DNA of 64,000 nucleotides, taken from assembly GCF_006715395.1 (NCBI RefSeq), contig NZ_VFNC01000003.1, positions 310,001-374,000 of the forward strand. Reading direction: 5' to 3'. The notes beneath the pieces were generated by a model. The model was not told the origin of the DNA. It saw only the letters and a program-made list of their open reading frames with translations, and did no database searches. The stretch comes from Streptomyces sp. SLBN-31 (GTDB lineage: Bacteria > Actinomycetota > Actinomycetes > Streptomycetales > Streptomycetaceae). Numbering within the stretch: the stretch's first letter is position 1; each line of letters opens with the position of its first letter. This document shows positions 44,724 through 52,271 of this stretch, one piece after another. A program made the translations under genes and the position numbers.

Positions 44724-44929
44724 GCCGCGACAACAGACACCGGCCGAACCCCGCAGCGGGCAGCTGTCAGCCGAGCCGCGCCGCGCGCAGCCGTCAAACG
44801 AGCCGCGCCGCAAGAACAGACATCGACCGAACCCCGCAGCGGGCAGCCGTCAGCCGAGCCTCGCGGCGAGAACAGACATCGACCGAGCGGCGCCGCGCGC
44901 AACCGTCAAACGAGCCGCGCTGCGAGAGC
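44724..44929. repeat. Mosaic of diverged direct repeats between otsA and otsB
   Basis: The otsA/otsB gap is built of repeated modules. ACAGACATCGACCGA occurs at about 44817 and 44873 (a diverged copy, ACAGACACCGGCCGA, near 44735). ACCCCGCAGCGGGCAGC is followed by GTCAGCCGAGCC twice, and CGTCAAACGAGCCGCG twice. The modules total ~200 bp and lead directly into the 13-bp tandem array. No plausible gene is seen. Confidence 0.8.
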
Positions 44930-45007
44930 AGGCGTCAACCGCAGGCGTCAACCGCAGGCGTCAACCGCAGGTGTCAGCCGCAGGTGTCAGCCGCAGGTGT
45001 CAGCCGA
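44930..45007. repeat. Six tandem copies of a 13-bp repeat
   Basis: Copies 1-3 (44930-44968) are identical AGGCGTCAACCGC; copies 4-5 (44969-44994) are AGGTGTCAGCCGC; copy 6 (44995-45007) is AGGTGTCAGCCGA. The sixth copy contains the otsB stop codon (45000-45002 on the minus strand), so the array abuts and slightly enters coding sequence. Confidence 0.95.
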
Positions 45008-45854
45008 GTTGAGCGGTGAGGGCGGACAGCAGGCGGACCACTCCGGCCGGTCCGTCGACCACCAGGTCCGCCCTCCGGCTCAGCTCCGTCACCTCGTCGC
45101 TGCCGCTGCACACCAGCAGCCCCGGCGTGCCCTCGGAGCGCAGTGAGTCCACCGCCGCGTAGGCCGGCAGGTCGCCCAGGTCGTCGCCCGCGTACAGCAC
45201 CGCCGACGCGCCGGTCTCGCGGACGTACCGGGTGAGCGCCACGCCCTTGTCCATGCCCGGCGGGCGCAGCTCCAGGACGAGACGGCCCGGCTCGACGATC
45301 AGCCCGTGGCGGGTGGCCAGGGCGGTCAGCGGCTCGCGCAGGGCCTCGAAGGCGGCCTGGGGGTCGGCGGCGCGGCGGGTGTGCACGGCGACCGCGAACC
45401 CGCCCTTCTCCTCGATCCACGCGCCCTGTCCGGCCCCGGACCGCTCCAGCAGGCCCGGCAGTTCGGCGCGGACGGCGGCGACGCCGGGGTGCGGGGCGGG
45501 CGCGCCGACCTCGCCGCTGACCGCGTCCCAGCGCTCGGCGCCGTAGTGGCCGAGGACCACCAGGTGCTCCAGGCCCGGGACGCCCGCGAAACCGCCGTGC
45601 CGGACGGCGACCTCGGCCGGCCGGCCGGTGACCACCGCCACGGAGGCGACCTTCGGGGCGAGGGCGGCCAGCGCGGGAACGGCGTCCGGGTGGGCGCGGG
45701 CCTGTTCGGGGTCGGGAACGATCGGCGCGAGGGTGCCGTCGAAGTCGAAGGCCAGCACCGCCTTCCCGGGATCGTCGAGAATCGCGGCGAGCCCCTCCCG
45801 CCCGGCCCGCGTGACGGGCGTCGGCAGGGGGTCCGTGTCCGTGTGGGTGCCCAT
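45000..45854 (-). CDS. otsB: Trehalose-6-phosphate phosphatase
   Basis: A 284-residue HAD phosphatase. Motif I is AFDFDGTLAPI (Asp37 and Asp39), a VVTGRP motif follows, and GDDLGDLPAY is motif IV. GMDKGVAL precedes it, as in other T6P phosphatases. It dephosphorylates the OtsA product to trehalose. It is encoded opposite otsA instead of with it, so the two enzymes have separate promoters. ATG 45852-45854 gives MGTHTDTDPL. Its stop codon lies in a 13-bp repeat unit. Confidence 0.93.
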   Translation of the reverse strand: MGTHTDTDPLPTPVTRAGREGLAAILDDPGKAVLAFDFDGTLAPIVPDPEQARAHPDAVPALAALAPKVASVAVVTGRPAEVAVRHGGFAGVPGLEHLVVLGHYGAERWDAVSGEVGAPAPHPGVAAVRAELPGLLERSGAGQGAWIEEKGGFAVAVHTRRAADPQAAFEALREPLTALATRHGLIVEPGRLVLELRPPGMDKGVALTRYVRETGASAVLYAGDDLGDLPAYAAVDSLRSEGTPGLLVCSGSDEVTELSRRADLVVDGPAGVVRLLSALTAQLG

Positions 45855-45914
45855 ACGGGGACCCTAACCGCGATGGGGCGAGGCATGCGCGGCTCACGGG
45901 ATGCGCGGAAACCG

Positions 45915-46148
45915 TCAGCGCTCGGACCGCCGCCGCTCCCGCACCCTTCTCAGCCTGTTCACCGTCACCGGGTCGTGGGCGAGGGCCCGCTCGTCGTCCA
46001 GGAGGGCGTTCAGGAGCTGGTAGTAGCGGACGGGGGCCAGGCCCAGCTCCTCCCGTATGGCGCGCTCCTTGGCGCCGGGGCCGGGAAAGCCCCGGCGCTC
46101 CAGGGCGAGGACGGCCCGCTCACGCTCCCCCAGCTGCTCCGGTTCCAT
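45915..46148 (-). CDS. DUF3263 small DNA-binding-like protein
   Basis: A 77-residue helical protein starting MEPEQLGERERAVLALERRG. The segment KERAIREELGLAPVRYYQLLNALLDD looks like a helix-turn-helix and fits DUF3263, a conserved actinobacterial family of unknown function. Basic C-terminal residues (VNRLRRVRERRRSER) support nucleic-acid binding. It lies 60 bp upstream of otsB on the same strand and may be co-transcribed with it. Confidence 0.8.
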   Translation of the reverse strand: MEPEQLGERERAVLALERRGFPGPGAKERAIREELGLAPVRYYQLLNALLDDERALAHDPVTVNRLRRVRERRRSER

Positions 46149-46178
46149 ACGGCGAACCGTAGCCCCCGCCACTGACAG

Positions 46179-47444
46179 TCAGTCCGCGCTCTCCGCCGTC
46201 GACGCCGTCGCCTGGAGCTGGGAGAGGGTGGCGGCGGGGCTGCCGTTGGCCCCGACCGCCTGGCCTATCCGCTTCTTCACCGCCGCGCTGACCGCCGCCC
46301 AGGACCTCTTGCCGACCGGGTACAGCTCCGACTGCGGAAGCTCGTCCAGGAACGGCTTGAGATCGGCGTCCCGTTCGTCCGAGCTCATCACCTCGGACGC
46401 CGAGTTGGTGACCGGCAGCAGGTCGTACTCGCGCGAGAAGGCCAGGACGTTCTTCTCGTCGTAGACGAAGTCGAGGAAGTCGCCGACCTGCTGCGCGTGG
46501 CCGTTCTTCTTGAAGGCCATCATCCAGTCGGCCACGCCCATCGAGGTGCTGCTCCGCCCGCCCGAGCCGGGCATCGGCACCATGCCGAACTTCACGCCCT
46601 TCTTCGCGGCGATCTTCATCAGCGAGGGGTGGCCGTTGAGCATGCCGACCTCACCCTTGGCGAAGGCGGAGAACGCGGCGGCGCGGTTGAGGTTGCCGGG
46701 CGCGACCGGCCCGGTCAGCCCCTTGCCGACAAGGTCGTCCTTGAGCCAGTCGAAGGTGGCGACGTTCTGTGCCGAATCGATTCCGTAGGACCCGACGGTG
46801 TCGGTGTAGCCGCCGCCACCGCTGAGCATCCACTGCATCGTCTCGGCCTGCGCCTCCTCCGGGCCGAGCGGCAGCGCGTACGGGTACTTCACGCCGCGCG
46901 CCTTGAGCGCCGCGGCGTCGGCGGCGAGCTGCTTCCACGTCTTCGGCGGGGTCAGGCCGGCGTTCGCGAAGAGGGTCTTGTTGTAGAAGAGCAACCGCGT
47001 CGAGGCCGCGAACGGCATCCCGTACTGCACGCCCTTGACCTGTCCCGCGGTGGCCAGCTGGGAGGCGAAGTCGGCCTGGGTGCTGATGGAGAGCAGGTCG
47101 TCGGCCGTGTAGAGCTCGTCCTTCGCGGCGTAGTCGGCGTACGCGCCGATCTGCGCCATGTCGGGGGCCTTGCCGGCGTCGACCATCTCCTTGACCTTGC
47201 GGTCGACGTCGTTCCAGGAGTAGACGGTGACGTCGACCTTCACGCCCGAGTGCTTGCTCTCGTACTCCTTCACCAGCTTGTCCCAGTACTTCTGGGAGCC
47301 GTTGGCGGCGGAGTCGCCGTAGTCCGCCGCGACCAGTCTCAGGGTGACGTCTCCCGAACCGCCGGTGACACCGCAGCCCCCGAGGGTCGCCGTCATCCCC
47401 AGCGCGGCGACCGCCGCGACCGTTCCCGCCTTGCGCCGCTGCAC
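46179..47444 (-). CDS. Extracellular sugar-binding lipoprotein (ABC solute-binding protein, family 1)
   Basis: A 421-residue lipoprotein: basic start, hydrophobic core, lipobox LGGC. The mature part has the family-1 sugar-binding layout (LVAADYGDSAANGSQKYWDKLVKEYE, then YGMPFAASTRLLFYNKTLFANAGLTPPKTW, GEVGMLNGHPSLM). No permease or ATPase genes are adjacent; it must share transport components encoded elsewhere. It is divergent from nagK with DasR-like sites between, suggesting an aminosugar or oligosaccharide ligand. The start is uncertain: GTG 47442-47444 has GGAG at 12 nt, and TTG 47460-47462 is the alternative. Confidence 0.88.
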   Translation of the reverse strand: MQRRKAGTVAAVAALGMTATLGGCGVTGGSGDVTLRLVAADYGDSAANGSQKYWDKLVKEYESKHSGVKVDVTVYSWNDVDRKVKEMVDAGKAPDMAQIGAYADYAAKDELYTADDLLSISTQADFASQLATAGQVKGVQYGMPFAASTRLLFYNKTLFANAGLTPPKTWKQLAADAAALKARGVKYPYALPLGPEEAQAETMQWMLSGGGGYTDTVGSYGIDSAQNVATFDWLKDDLVGKGLTGPVAPGNLNRAAAFSAFAKGEVGMLNGHPSLMKIAAKKGVKFGMVPMPGSGGRSSTSMGVADWMMAFKKNGHAQQVGDFLDFVYDEKNVLAFSREYDLLPVTNSASEVMSSDERDADLKPFLDELPQSELYPVGKRSWAAVSAAVKKRIGQAVGANGSPAATLSQLQATASTAESAD

Positions 47445-47491
47445 TGCTACGCCACGCTCCAACTGTCTCGCCGTTCAATATGTGGACTCTC

Positions 47492-47507
47492 TAAGGTCTA
47501 CACCACG
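47492..47507. promoter_or_regulatory. DasR-responsive element-like site 1
   Basis: The core AGGTCTACACCA (47494-47505) differs from the dre palindrome TGGTCTAGACCA at two positions, counting the tolerated C for G at the centre. It lies 47 bp before the nagK start and about 50 bp before the divergent lipoprotein start. Confidence 0.7.
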
Positions 47508-47509
47508 CA

Positions 47510-47525
47510 AGTGGACTAGACCTCT
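47510..47525. promoter_or_regulatory. DasR-responsive element-like site 2
   Basis: AGTGGACTAGACCTCT: core TGGACTAGACCT matches 10 of 12 positions of TGGTCTAGACCA. Its centre is 18 bp from site 1. NagK and NagA genes are established members of the DasR regulon in S. coelicolor, where GlcNAc-derived phosphosugars relieve repression. Confidence 0.75.
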
Positions 47526-47553
47526 CAAGGGTAGTGGGGTCACACTGTCCTCC

Positions 47554-48495
47554 GTGAGACACGTCATCGCCCTCGATGTGGGCGGCACCGGGATGAAGGC
47601 CGCCCTCGTCGGCGCGGGCGGCGAGCTGCTGCACCGGGCCCGCCGCGCGACCGGACGCGAGCGCGGGCCGGACGCCGTCGTCGAGGGCATCCTCGACTTC
47701 GCCGCCGAGCTGCGCGGGTACGGCGTCGAGCACCTCGGCGAGCCCGCCGCGGCCGCCGGGGTAGCCGTCCCGGGCATCGTCGACGAGCCGCGGGGCCTGG
47801 CCGCCTACGCCGCCAACCTCGGCTGGCGCGACGTCCCCCTGCGCGACCTGCTCTCCCACCGGCTCGGCGCGCCCGTGGCCCTCGGCCACGACGTGCGCAC
47901 CGGAGGACTCGCCGAAGGCCGCATCGGCGCGGGCCGCGGCGCCGACCGCTTCCTGTTCGTCGCCCTGGGCACCGGCATCGCGGGCGCGATCGGCATGGCG
48001 GGCCGAGTGGAGTCTGGCGCACACGGCTTCGCCGGAGAGATCGGCCACATCGTCGTACGGCCCGCGGGGACCCCCTGTCCGTGCGGCCAGTCCGGCTGCC
48101 TGGAGCGGTACGCCTCCGCGGCGGCCGTCGGCCAGGCGTGGGCGAAGGCCTGCGGCGACCCGGACGCGGACGCCGCCGACTGCGCGCGGGCCGTCACGTC
48201 CGGCGACCCGAACGCCGTCCGGATCTGGCAGGGCGCGATCGACGCCCTCGCCGACGGCCTGCTGACCGCCCTCACCCTGCTGGACCCGCGCACCCTGATC
48301 ATCGGTGGCGGCCTGGCCGAGGCGGGGGAAACCTTGTTCACACCGCTGCGGGAGGCCGTCGAACGCCGGGTGACCTTCCAGAAACTCCCGTCGATCGTCC
48401 CCGCGGGACTGGGGGACACGGCGGGCTGTCTCGGTGCCGGGCTGCTGGCCTGGGACCTGTTGACCACAACCGACCGTACGGAGGTAACCACCTGA
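47554..48495 (+). CDS. nagK: N-acetylglucosamine kinase (ROK family)
   Basis: A 313-residue ROK sugar kinase. The N-terminal phosphate loop is IALDVGGTGMKAAL, the catalytic aspartate is in GHDVRTG (Asp113), GTGIAGAI follows, and the zinc motif is CPCGQSGCLE (residues 175-184). Position next to nagA behind DasR-like sites supports GlcNAc as the substrate, producing GlcNAc-6-P. A glucokinase role is less likely given the context. The start is GTG 47554. Its stop overlaps the nagA ATG (TGATG). Confidence 0.88.
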   Translation: MRHVIALDVGGTGMKAALVGAGGELLHRARRATGRERGPDAVVEGILDFAAELRGYGVEHLGEPAAAAGVAVPGIVDEPRGLAAYAANLGWRDVPLRDLLSHRLGAPVALGHDVRTGGLAEGRIGAGRGADRFLFVALGTGIAGAIGMAGRVESGAHGFAGEIGHIVVRPAGTPCPCGQSGCLERYASAAAVGQAWAKACGDPDADAADCARAVTSGDPNAVRIWQGAIDALADGLLTALTLLDPRTLIIGGGLAEAGETLFTPLREAVERRVTFQKLPSIVPAGLGDTAGCLGAGLLAWDLLTTTDRTEVTT

Positions 48496-49640
48496 TGGGT
48501 TCTCGCAAGGTTCTCGCCGGTGCCCGGGTGGTGCTCCCCACCGGGGTCGTGCACGACGGCCGCGTCATCGTCGACGGCACGCGGATCGTCGGCGCGGCTT
48601 CCGAAGACGCCGACGTCGTCGACGTGACCGGCCACTGGCTGGTGCCCGGCTTCGTCGACATCCACAACCACGGGGGTGGCGGGGCCTCCTTCACCTCCGG
48701 CACGGTCGAGGACGTCCTCCACGGCATCCACACCCACCGCCTGCACGGCACCACCACCCTCGTCGCCTCGACCGTCACCGGGGACATGGACTTCCTCGCC
48801 CAGCGCGCCGGGCTGCTCAGCGAACTCGCCGAGCAGGGCGACATCGCCGGCATCCACTTCGAGGGCCCCTTCATCTCGCCCTGCCGCAAGGGCGCGCACT
48901 CCGAGGAACTCCTGCGCGACCCCGACCCCGCCGAGGTCCGCAAGCTGATCGACGCGGCGCGCGGCAGGGCCAGGATGGTCACCCTGGCCACCGAGCTGCC
49001 GGGCGGCCTCGACTCCGTACGCCTCCTCGTCGAGCACGGCGTCATCGCGGCGGTCGGGCACACCGACGCGACGTACGAGCAGACGGTGCAGGCCATCGAC
49101 GCCGGCGCCACGGTCGCCACGCACCTCTTCAACGCCATGCCGGCCCTCGGCCACCGCACCCCGGGCCCGATCGCCGCCCTCCTGGAGGACGAGCGGATCA
49201 CCGTCGAGCTCATCGACGACGGCACCCATCTGCACCCGGCCGCGCTCCAGTTGGCCTTCCACCGCGCAGGCGCGGGACGCGTGGCCTTCATCACGGACGC
49301 CATGGACGCGGCCGGCTTCGGCGACGGCAGGTACATGCTCGGCCCGCTGGAGGTGGAGGTCAGCGAGGGCGTCGCACGCCTGGTGGAGGGCGGTTCGATC
49401 GCCGGGTCCACCCTCACCCTGGACCGCGCGTTCAAACGGGCGGTGACCGTCGACAGGCTCCCGATCGAGGACGTGGTCGCCGCGATCTCCGCCAACCCCG
49501 CCCGGCTGCTGGGCATGGACGACCGGATCGGCTCGCTGGAGCCCGGCAAGGACGCCGACCTGGTGCTGCTGGACCAGCAATTCGACCTCAAGGGCGTGAT
49601 GCGCCGGGGTGAATGGGTGGTCGATCCACAACTGGGGTGA
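48495..49640 (+). CDS. nagA: N-acetylglucosamine-6-phosphate deacetylase
   Basis: A 381-residue amidohydrolase. The metal motif is DIHNHG (His57, His59), the HFEGPFISPCRKGAH segment gives the NagA-specific acidic ligand, GHTDATY provides another ligand, THLFNAMPALGHRTPG forms the substrate pocket, and FITDAMDAAG carries the catalytic Asp. It converts GlcNAc-6-P to GlcN-6-P. The ATG overlaps the nagK stop by 1 nt, so NagK and NagA are made together. It also accepts product derived from MurQ. Confidence 0.95.
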   Translation: MGSRKVLAGARVVLPTGVVHDGRVIVDGTRIVGAASEDADVVDVTGHWLVPGFVDIHNHGGGGASFTSGTVEDVLHGIHTHRLHGTTTLVASTVTGDMDFLAQRAGLLSELAEQGDIAGIHFEGPFISPCRKGAHSEELLRDPDPAEVRKLIDAARGRARMVTLATELPGGLDSVRLLVEHGVIAAVGHTDATYEQTVQAIDAGATVATHLFNAMPALGHRTPGPIAALLEDERITVELIDDGTHLHPAALQLAFHRAGAGRVAFITDAMDAAGFGDGRYMLGPLEVEVSEGVARLVEGGSIAGSTLTLDRAFKRAVTVDRLPIEDVVAAISANPARLLGMDDRIGSLEPGKDADLVLLDQQFDLKGVMRRGEWVVDPQLG

Positions 49641-49744
49641 TGTGTCCGGGTGTTGAGTGCGGCGGTCGTCCTGCGAAAATATGACGGCCGCCGTACGTCC
49701 GGTCGGCACGCATCGGCAACAGTCTTCGGGGGAGGTCGGCCCAG

Positions 49745-50674
49745 GTGATCCTCACGGTCACGCTGAACACCGCTCTCGACATCACCTATCGCGTACGGGG
49801 TCTGCGCCCGCACGCCTCCCACCGGGTCTCCGAGGTCACCGAACGACCCGGCGGCAAGGGCCTGAACGTGGCCCGCGTGCTCGCGGCCCTCGGTCACGAG
49901 GTGACGGTCACCGGCTTCACGGGCGGCGCGACCGGCCGCAGCGTCCAGGAGCGGCTCACCGGCACGCCCCGGGTGGTGGACGCGCTCGTCCCGGTCGGCG
50001 GCCCGACCCGGCGCACGATCGCCGTGGTCGACGAGCGAACCGGCGACACGACCCAGCTCAACGAACCCGGCCCCACGGTCACACCCGCCGAGTGGGCGGC
50101 CTTCCAGGAGGTCTACGAGGACCTGCTGCCGTCGATGTCGGCGGTGGCCCTGTGCGGCAGCCTGCCGCCCGGGGTGCCGGTCGGCGCGTACGCGGGCCTG
50201 GTCCGCACGGCGAAGGCGGCCGGCGTCCCCGTGCTGCTCGACACCAGCGGGGAGCCGCTGCGCCGCGGGGTCGCCGCGCGCCCCGACCTGATCAAGCCCA
50301 ACGCCGACGAACTGGCCGAACTCACCGGCTCCCACGAACCGCTGCGCGCCACGCAGGACGTGCGGCGCAGGGGTGCCCGGGCGGTGGTCGCCTCACTGGG
50401 CAAGGCGGGACTCCTGGCGGCGGCTCCCGAGGGCCGCTGGCGTGCCGTCCCACCGGCCGCCGTCCATGGCAACCCGACGGGCGCCGGCGACTCAGTGGTG
50501 GCGGGCCTGCTGTCCGGCCTGGTGGAGCAACTCCCCTGGCCGGACCGCCTGGCCCGCGCCGTCGCCCTGTCCTCGGCGACCGTACTGGCCCAGACGGCCG
50601 GCGAGTTCGACCACACGACCTACGAGGACCTGCTGGGCCGGGTAACCGTTTCGATGGAGACCAGTGCCGCATAA
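49745..50674 (+). CDS. PfkB family sugar kinase, 1-phosphofructokinase/tagatose-6-P kinase type
   Basis: A 309-residue ribokinase-fold protein. The first PfkB signature is RPGGKGLNVARVLAALG; the second, GNPTGAGDSVVAGLL, has the catalytic Asp. The N-terminus (MILTVTLNTALDITY) is typical of the 1-phosphofructokinase branch. A neighbouring nagA suggests a phosphosugar substrate, but fructose-1-P, tagatose-6-P or another is possible. GTG 49745 follows GGGGGAGG (about 9 nt). It starts 104 nt after nagA and may have its own promoter. Confidence 0.85.
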   Translation: MILTVTLNTALDITYRVRGLRPHASHRVSEVTERPGGKGLNVARVLAALGHEVTVTGFTGGATGRSVQERLTGTPRVVDALVPVGGPTRRTIAVVDERTGDTTQLNEPGPTVTPAEWAAFQEVYEDLLPSMSAVALCGSLPPGVPVGAYAGLVRTAKAAGVPVLLDTSGEPLRRGVAARPDLIKPNADELAELTGSHEPLRATQDVRRRGARAVVASLGKAGLLAAAPEGRWRAVPPAAVHGNPTGAGDSVVAGLLSGLVEQLPWPDRLARAVALSSATVLAQTAGEFDHTTYEDLLGRVTVSMETSAA

Positions 50675-50694
50675 GGCGTGAGTCGGCTAAACGA

Positions 50695-50725
50695 CTTCCC
50701 GGCAGCTTCGCTTTTCGCCGGGAAG
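50695..50725 (+). terminator. Terminator hairpin after the PfkB kinase gene
   Basis: CTTCCCGGC (50695-50703) and GCCGGGAAG (50717-50725) form a perfect 9-bp stem around a 13-nt loop. The hairpin is 20 bp past the stop codon. Confidence 0.78.
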
Positions 50726-50833
50726 CGACCCTTTCCGGCCAACCGCAAGAATATCGCTTTCTCGTCACCCATTAAGACACCTAAAATCCTTTCCCATTCA
50801 CCCTTTACCGCGAAAGAGCCAGGAAGAGGAAAA

Positions 50834-51140
50834 ATGAATAAAGCACTCGGGCAACTAACACCGCCACCACGGCCTTGGCACTGACTGCGATCATGACGTC
50901 CCCGGCGCAAGCCGCGAGTACAGCAGGCTGCGCGACCACGGGCGCTTCAGGCGGTGTCAAGATCAGCAACTGGCCAGGCCCCGGAGCCACTGTGGGACTG
51001 ACGTTCAACTTGATAGACACGCTGGGGGACGACCATCATGTCCGTATCAGACTCGTAAGCGAACAGTCCGGCGGCAACAAGGTTTACTGGCCTTGGCGCA
51101 AGAACTACGACGGAGTAAATACGACCAAGACGTGGGCAGG
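50834..51140 (+). pseudogene. Frameshifted, truncated small secreted-protein gene
   Basis: ATG 50834 sits just after an excellent RBS (AGGAAGAGGA) but its frame ends after 16 codons. A different frame continues from about 50843 with a convincing signal-peptide core (NTATTALALTAIMTSPAQA, cleavage before ASTAGC) and a mature part (GGVKISNWPGPGATVGLTFN, NYDGVNTTKTWAGTG). A single-base shift near 50846 would join the two. The second frame then has no stop and runs into the downstream hairpin, so the 3' end is also lost. No family is recognised. Confidence 0.62.
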
Positions 51141-51190
51141 AACGGGCAGAGCCCCGCCATCTCGACGGAGACGGCGGGGCTCTGCCCGTT
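51141..51190. terminator. Perfect 18-bp terminator between convergent genes
   Basis: AACGGGCAGAGCCCCGCC (51141-51158) is exactly complementary to 51173-51190, with a 14-nt loop. It directly follows the secreted-protein remnant and lies 3 bp from the stop of the minus-strand gene, so it may terminate both. Confidence 0.9.
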
Positions 51191-51192
51191 CC

Positions 51193-52140
51193 TCAGCTAC
51201 CGACCCACCCCTTCACCAACCACAGCTGGTCGATCAGGGCGTCGCACTGGTTGCCCTGCCCGCACGAGAGATTGACGGTGTTCGTGCCCTTTTTGAGCTG
51301 GACCCAGTTGTACGTCTTCGTCCAGCCCTTCTCGTAATCACCTTGCGCGGCCCCGGCCCAGTTCTTGAGGCCGACGGGCGTCTTGGAAGGCGTGCCATTG
51401 ACCGTGAGGGTGGCAGTGGCGTCCTTGCCGGGAACGCTGTAACCGACGTAGACGCTGTACTTACCGCCCGCAGGGATGTTGTCGACGGTCCAAGTGATCG
51501 AGGAACCGACGGCGTTGAACCCCGTCACATAGGTGCCGCCGTCCGACTTGGCGCCCTTGACGTCCGAGGCCCTGGTCGCGCCGCCCCCCAGCTGGAGGTC
51601 CTTCGCGTCGGTCTTCGGGAGGTCCGTCGAGGTCGCGTTGCTCGGGGACTGGCTGGGCTTGGTGTTCTGGGACGTCGTCGGGGTCGGGGAGGCGCCGCCG
51701 CCCGCCTTGTCGTCCGAGTTGCCGTTCATCATCGCCACGCCGATGCCGATGACGACCGCGGCGACCACGGCGATCGCGCCGATCAGCAGACCCTTGGTGT
51801 TCGGCCCGCGGCGACCGCCGCCCCCGCCGTGACCCGTCTGCTGGGGCGCCGTCGGGGCGCCGCCGCCGGGGAACGTCTCCGGCGCCGCGTAGTGGGCGTT
51901 CGACTGACCGTAGGCGCCCTGCTGCTGCGGCGCCTGCCCGTAGGCGGCCGTCTGCTGCTGCCCCGGGGCGGGCTGGCCGTACTGCCGCTGGCCGACCGCA
52001 CGCACCCGGTTGACGGAGTTCGGGTAGCCGTAGCCGCCGCCGGAGGGCGGCTGGGCGCCGTTGGCCTGCCCATCGGCGTAGAGGTAGCCGAACGGGTCGT
52101 CGTCCTCGGGCGTAGTGGCGCCGTTGTTGCCGGACGTCAT
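51193..52140 (-). CDS. Membrane-anchored carbohydrate-binding protein (CBM35/CBM6-like)
   Basis: A 315-residue protein. The N-terminal ~110 residues are Gly/Gln/Tyr/Pro-rich cytoplasmic low complexity (repeated AYGQ and QPAPGQQQ words). One membrane helix follows (GLLIGAIAVVAAVVIGIGVA), then a Ser/Thr linker and a ~130-residue beta-sandwich outside the membrane. The sandwich has VTGFNAVGSSITWTVDNIPAGGKYSVYVGYS and GWTKTYNWVQLKKGTNTVNLSC, typical of CBM35-like modules; two cysteines may pair. The ligand is unknown. It is divergent from nothing and sits downstream of cdgB on the same strand. Confidence 0.82.
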   Translation of the reverse strand: MTSGNNGATTPEDDDPFGYLYADGQANGAQPPSGGGYGYPNSVNRVRAVGQRQYGQPAPGQQQTAAYGQAPQQQGAYGQSNAHYAAPETFPGGGAPTAPQQTGHGGGGGRRGPNTKGLLIGAIAVVAAVVIGIGVAMMNGNSDDKAGGGASPTPTTSQNTKPSQSPSNATSTDLPKTDAKDLQLGGGATRASDVKGAKSDGGTYVTGFNAVGSSITWTVDNIPAGGKYSVYVGYSVPGKDATATLTVNGTPSKTPVGLKNWAGAAQGDYEKGWTKTYNWVQLKKGTNTVNLSCGQGNQCDALIDQLWLVKGWVGS

Positions 52141-52271
52141 CCCTGGGTACTCCTCAGCGGTGCGGGTCGATCGCGATTCGGGGGGTCAGACTCGCGAGCC
52201 TACCCGCTCCCCGTGCCCCAAACGGGTGACTCGGATCGCACCGTTCCGCCACCCCGGCCCTGACCTGCGGT

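Larger units (their letters stand above)
50675..51192. other. Low-GC intergenic region with terminators and a gene remnant
   Basis: About 520 bp between the sugar kinase and the carbohydrate-binding protein. It contains the kinase terminator (50695-50725), an AT-richer stretch (50740-50840, with AATATCGC and ATTAAG-type words) unlike the neighbours, the remnant of a secreted-protein gene (50834-51140), and an 18-bp terminator (51141-51190). Confidence 0.75.

Noticed and set aside
44724..45000. Small open frames (about 100 codons) in the otsA-otsB gap
   Set aside because: They arise from translated repeats, with no RBS and no domain.
44930..45007. A CRISPR-like array
   Set aside because: Repeats are 13 bp with no spacers and no cas genes; it is a simple tandem repeat.
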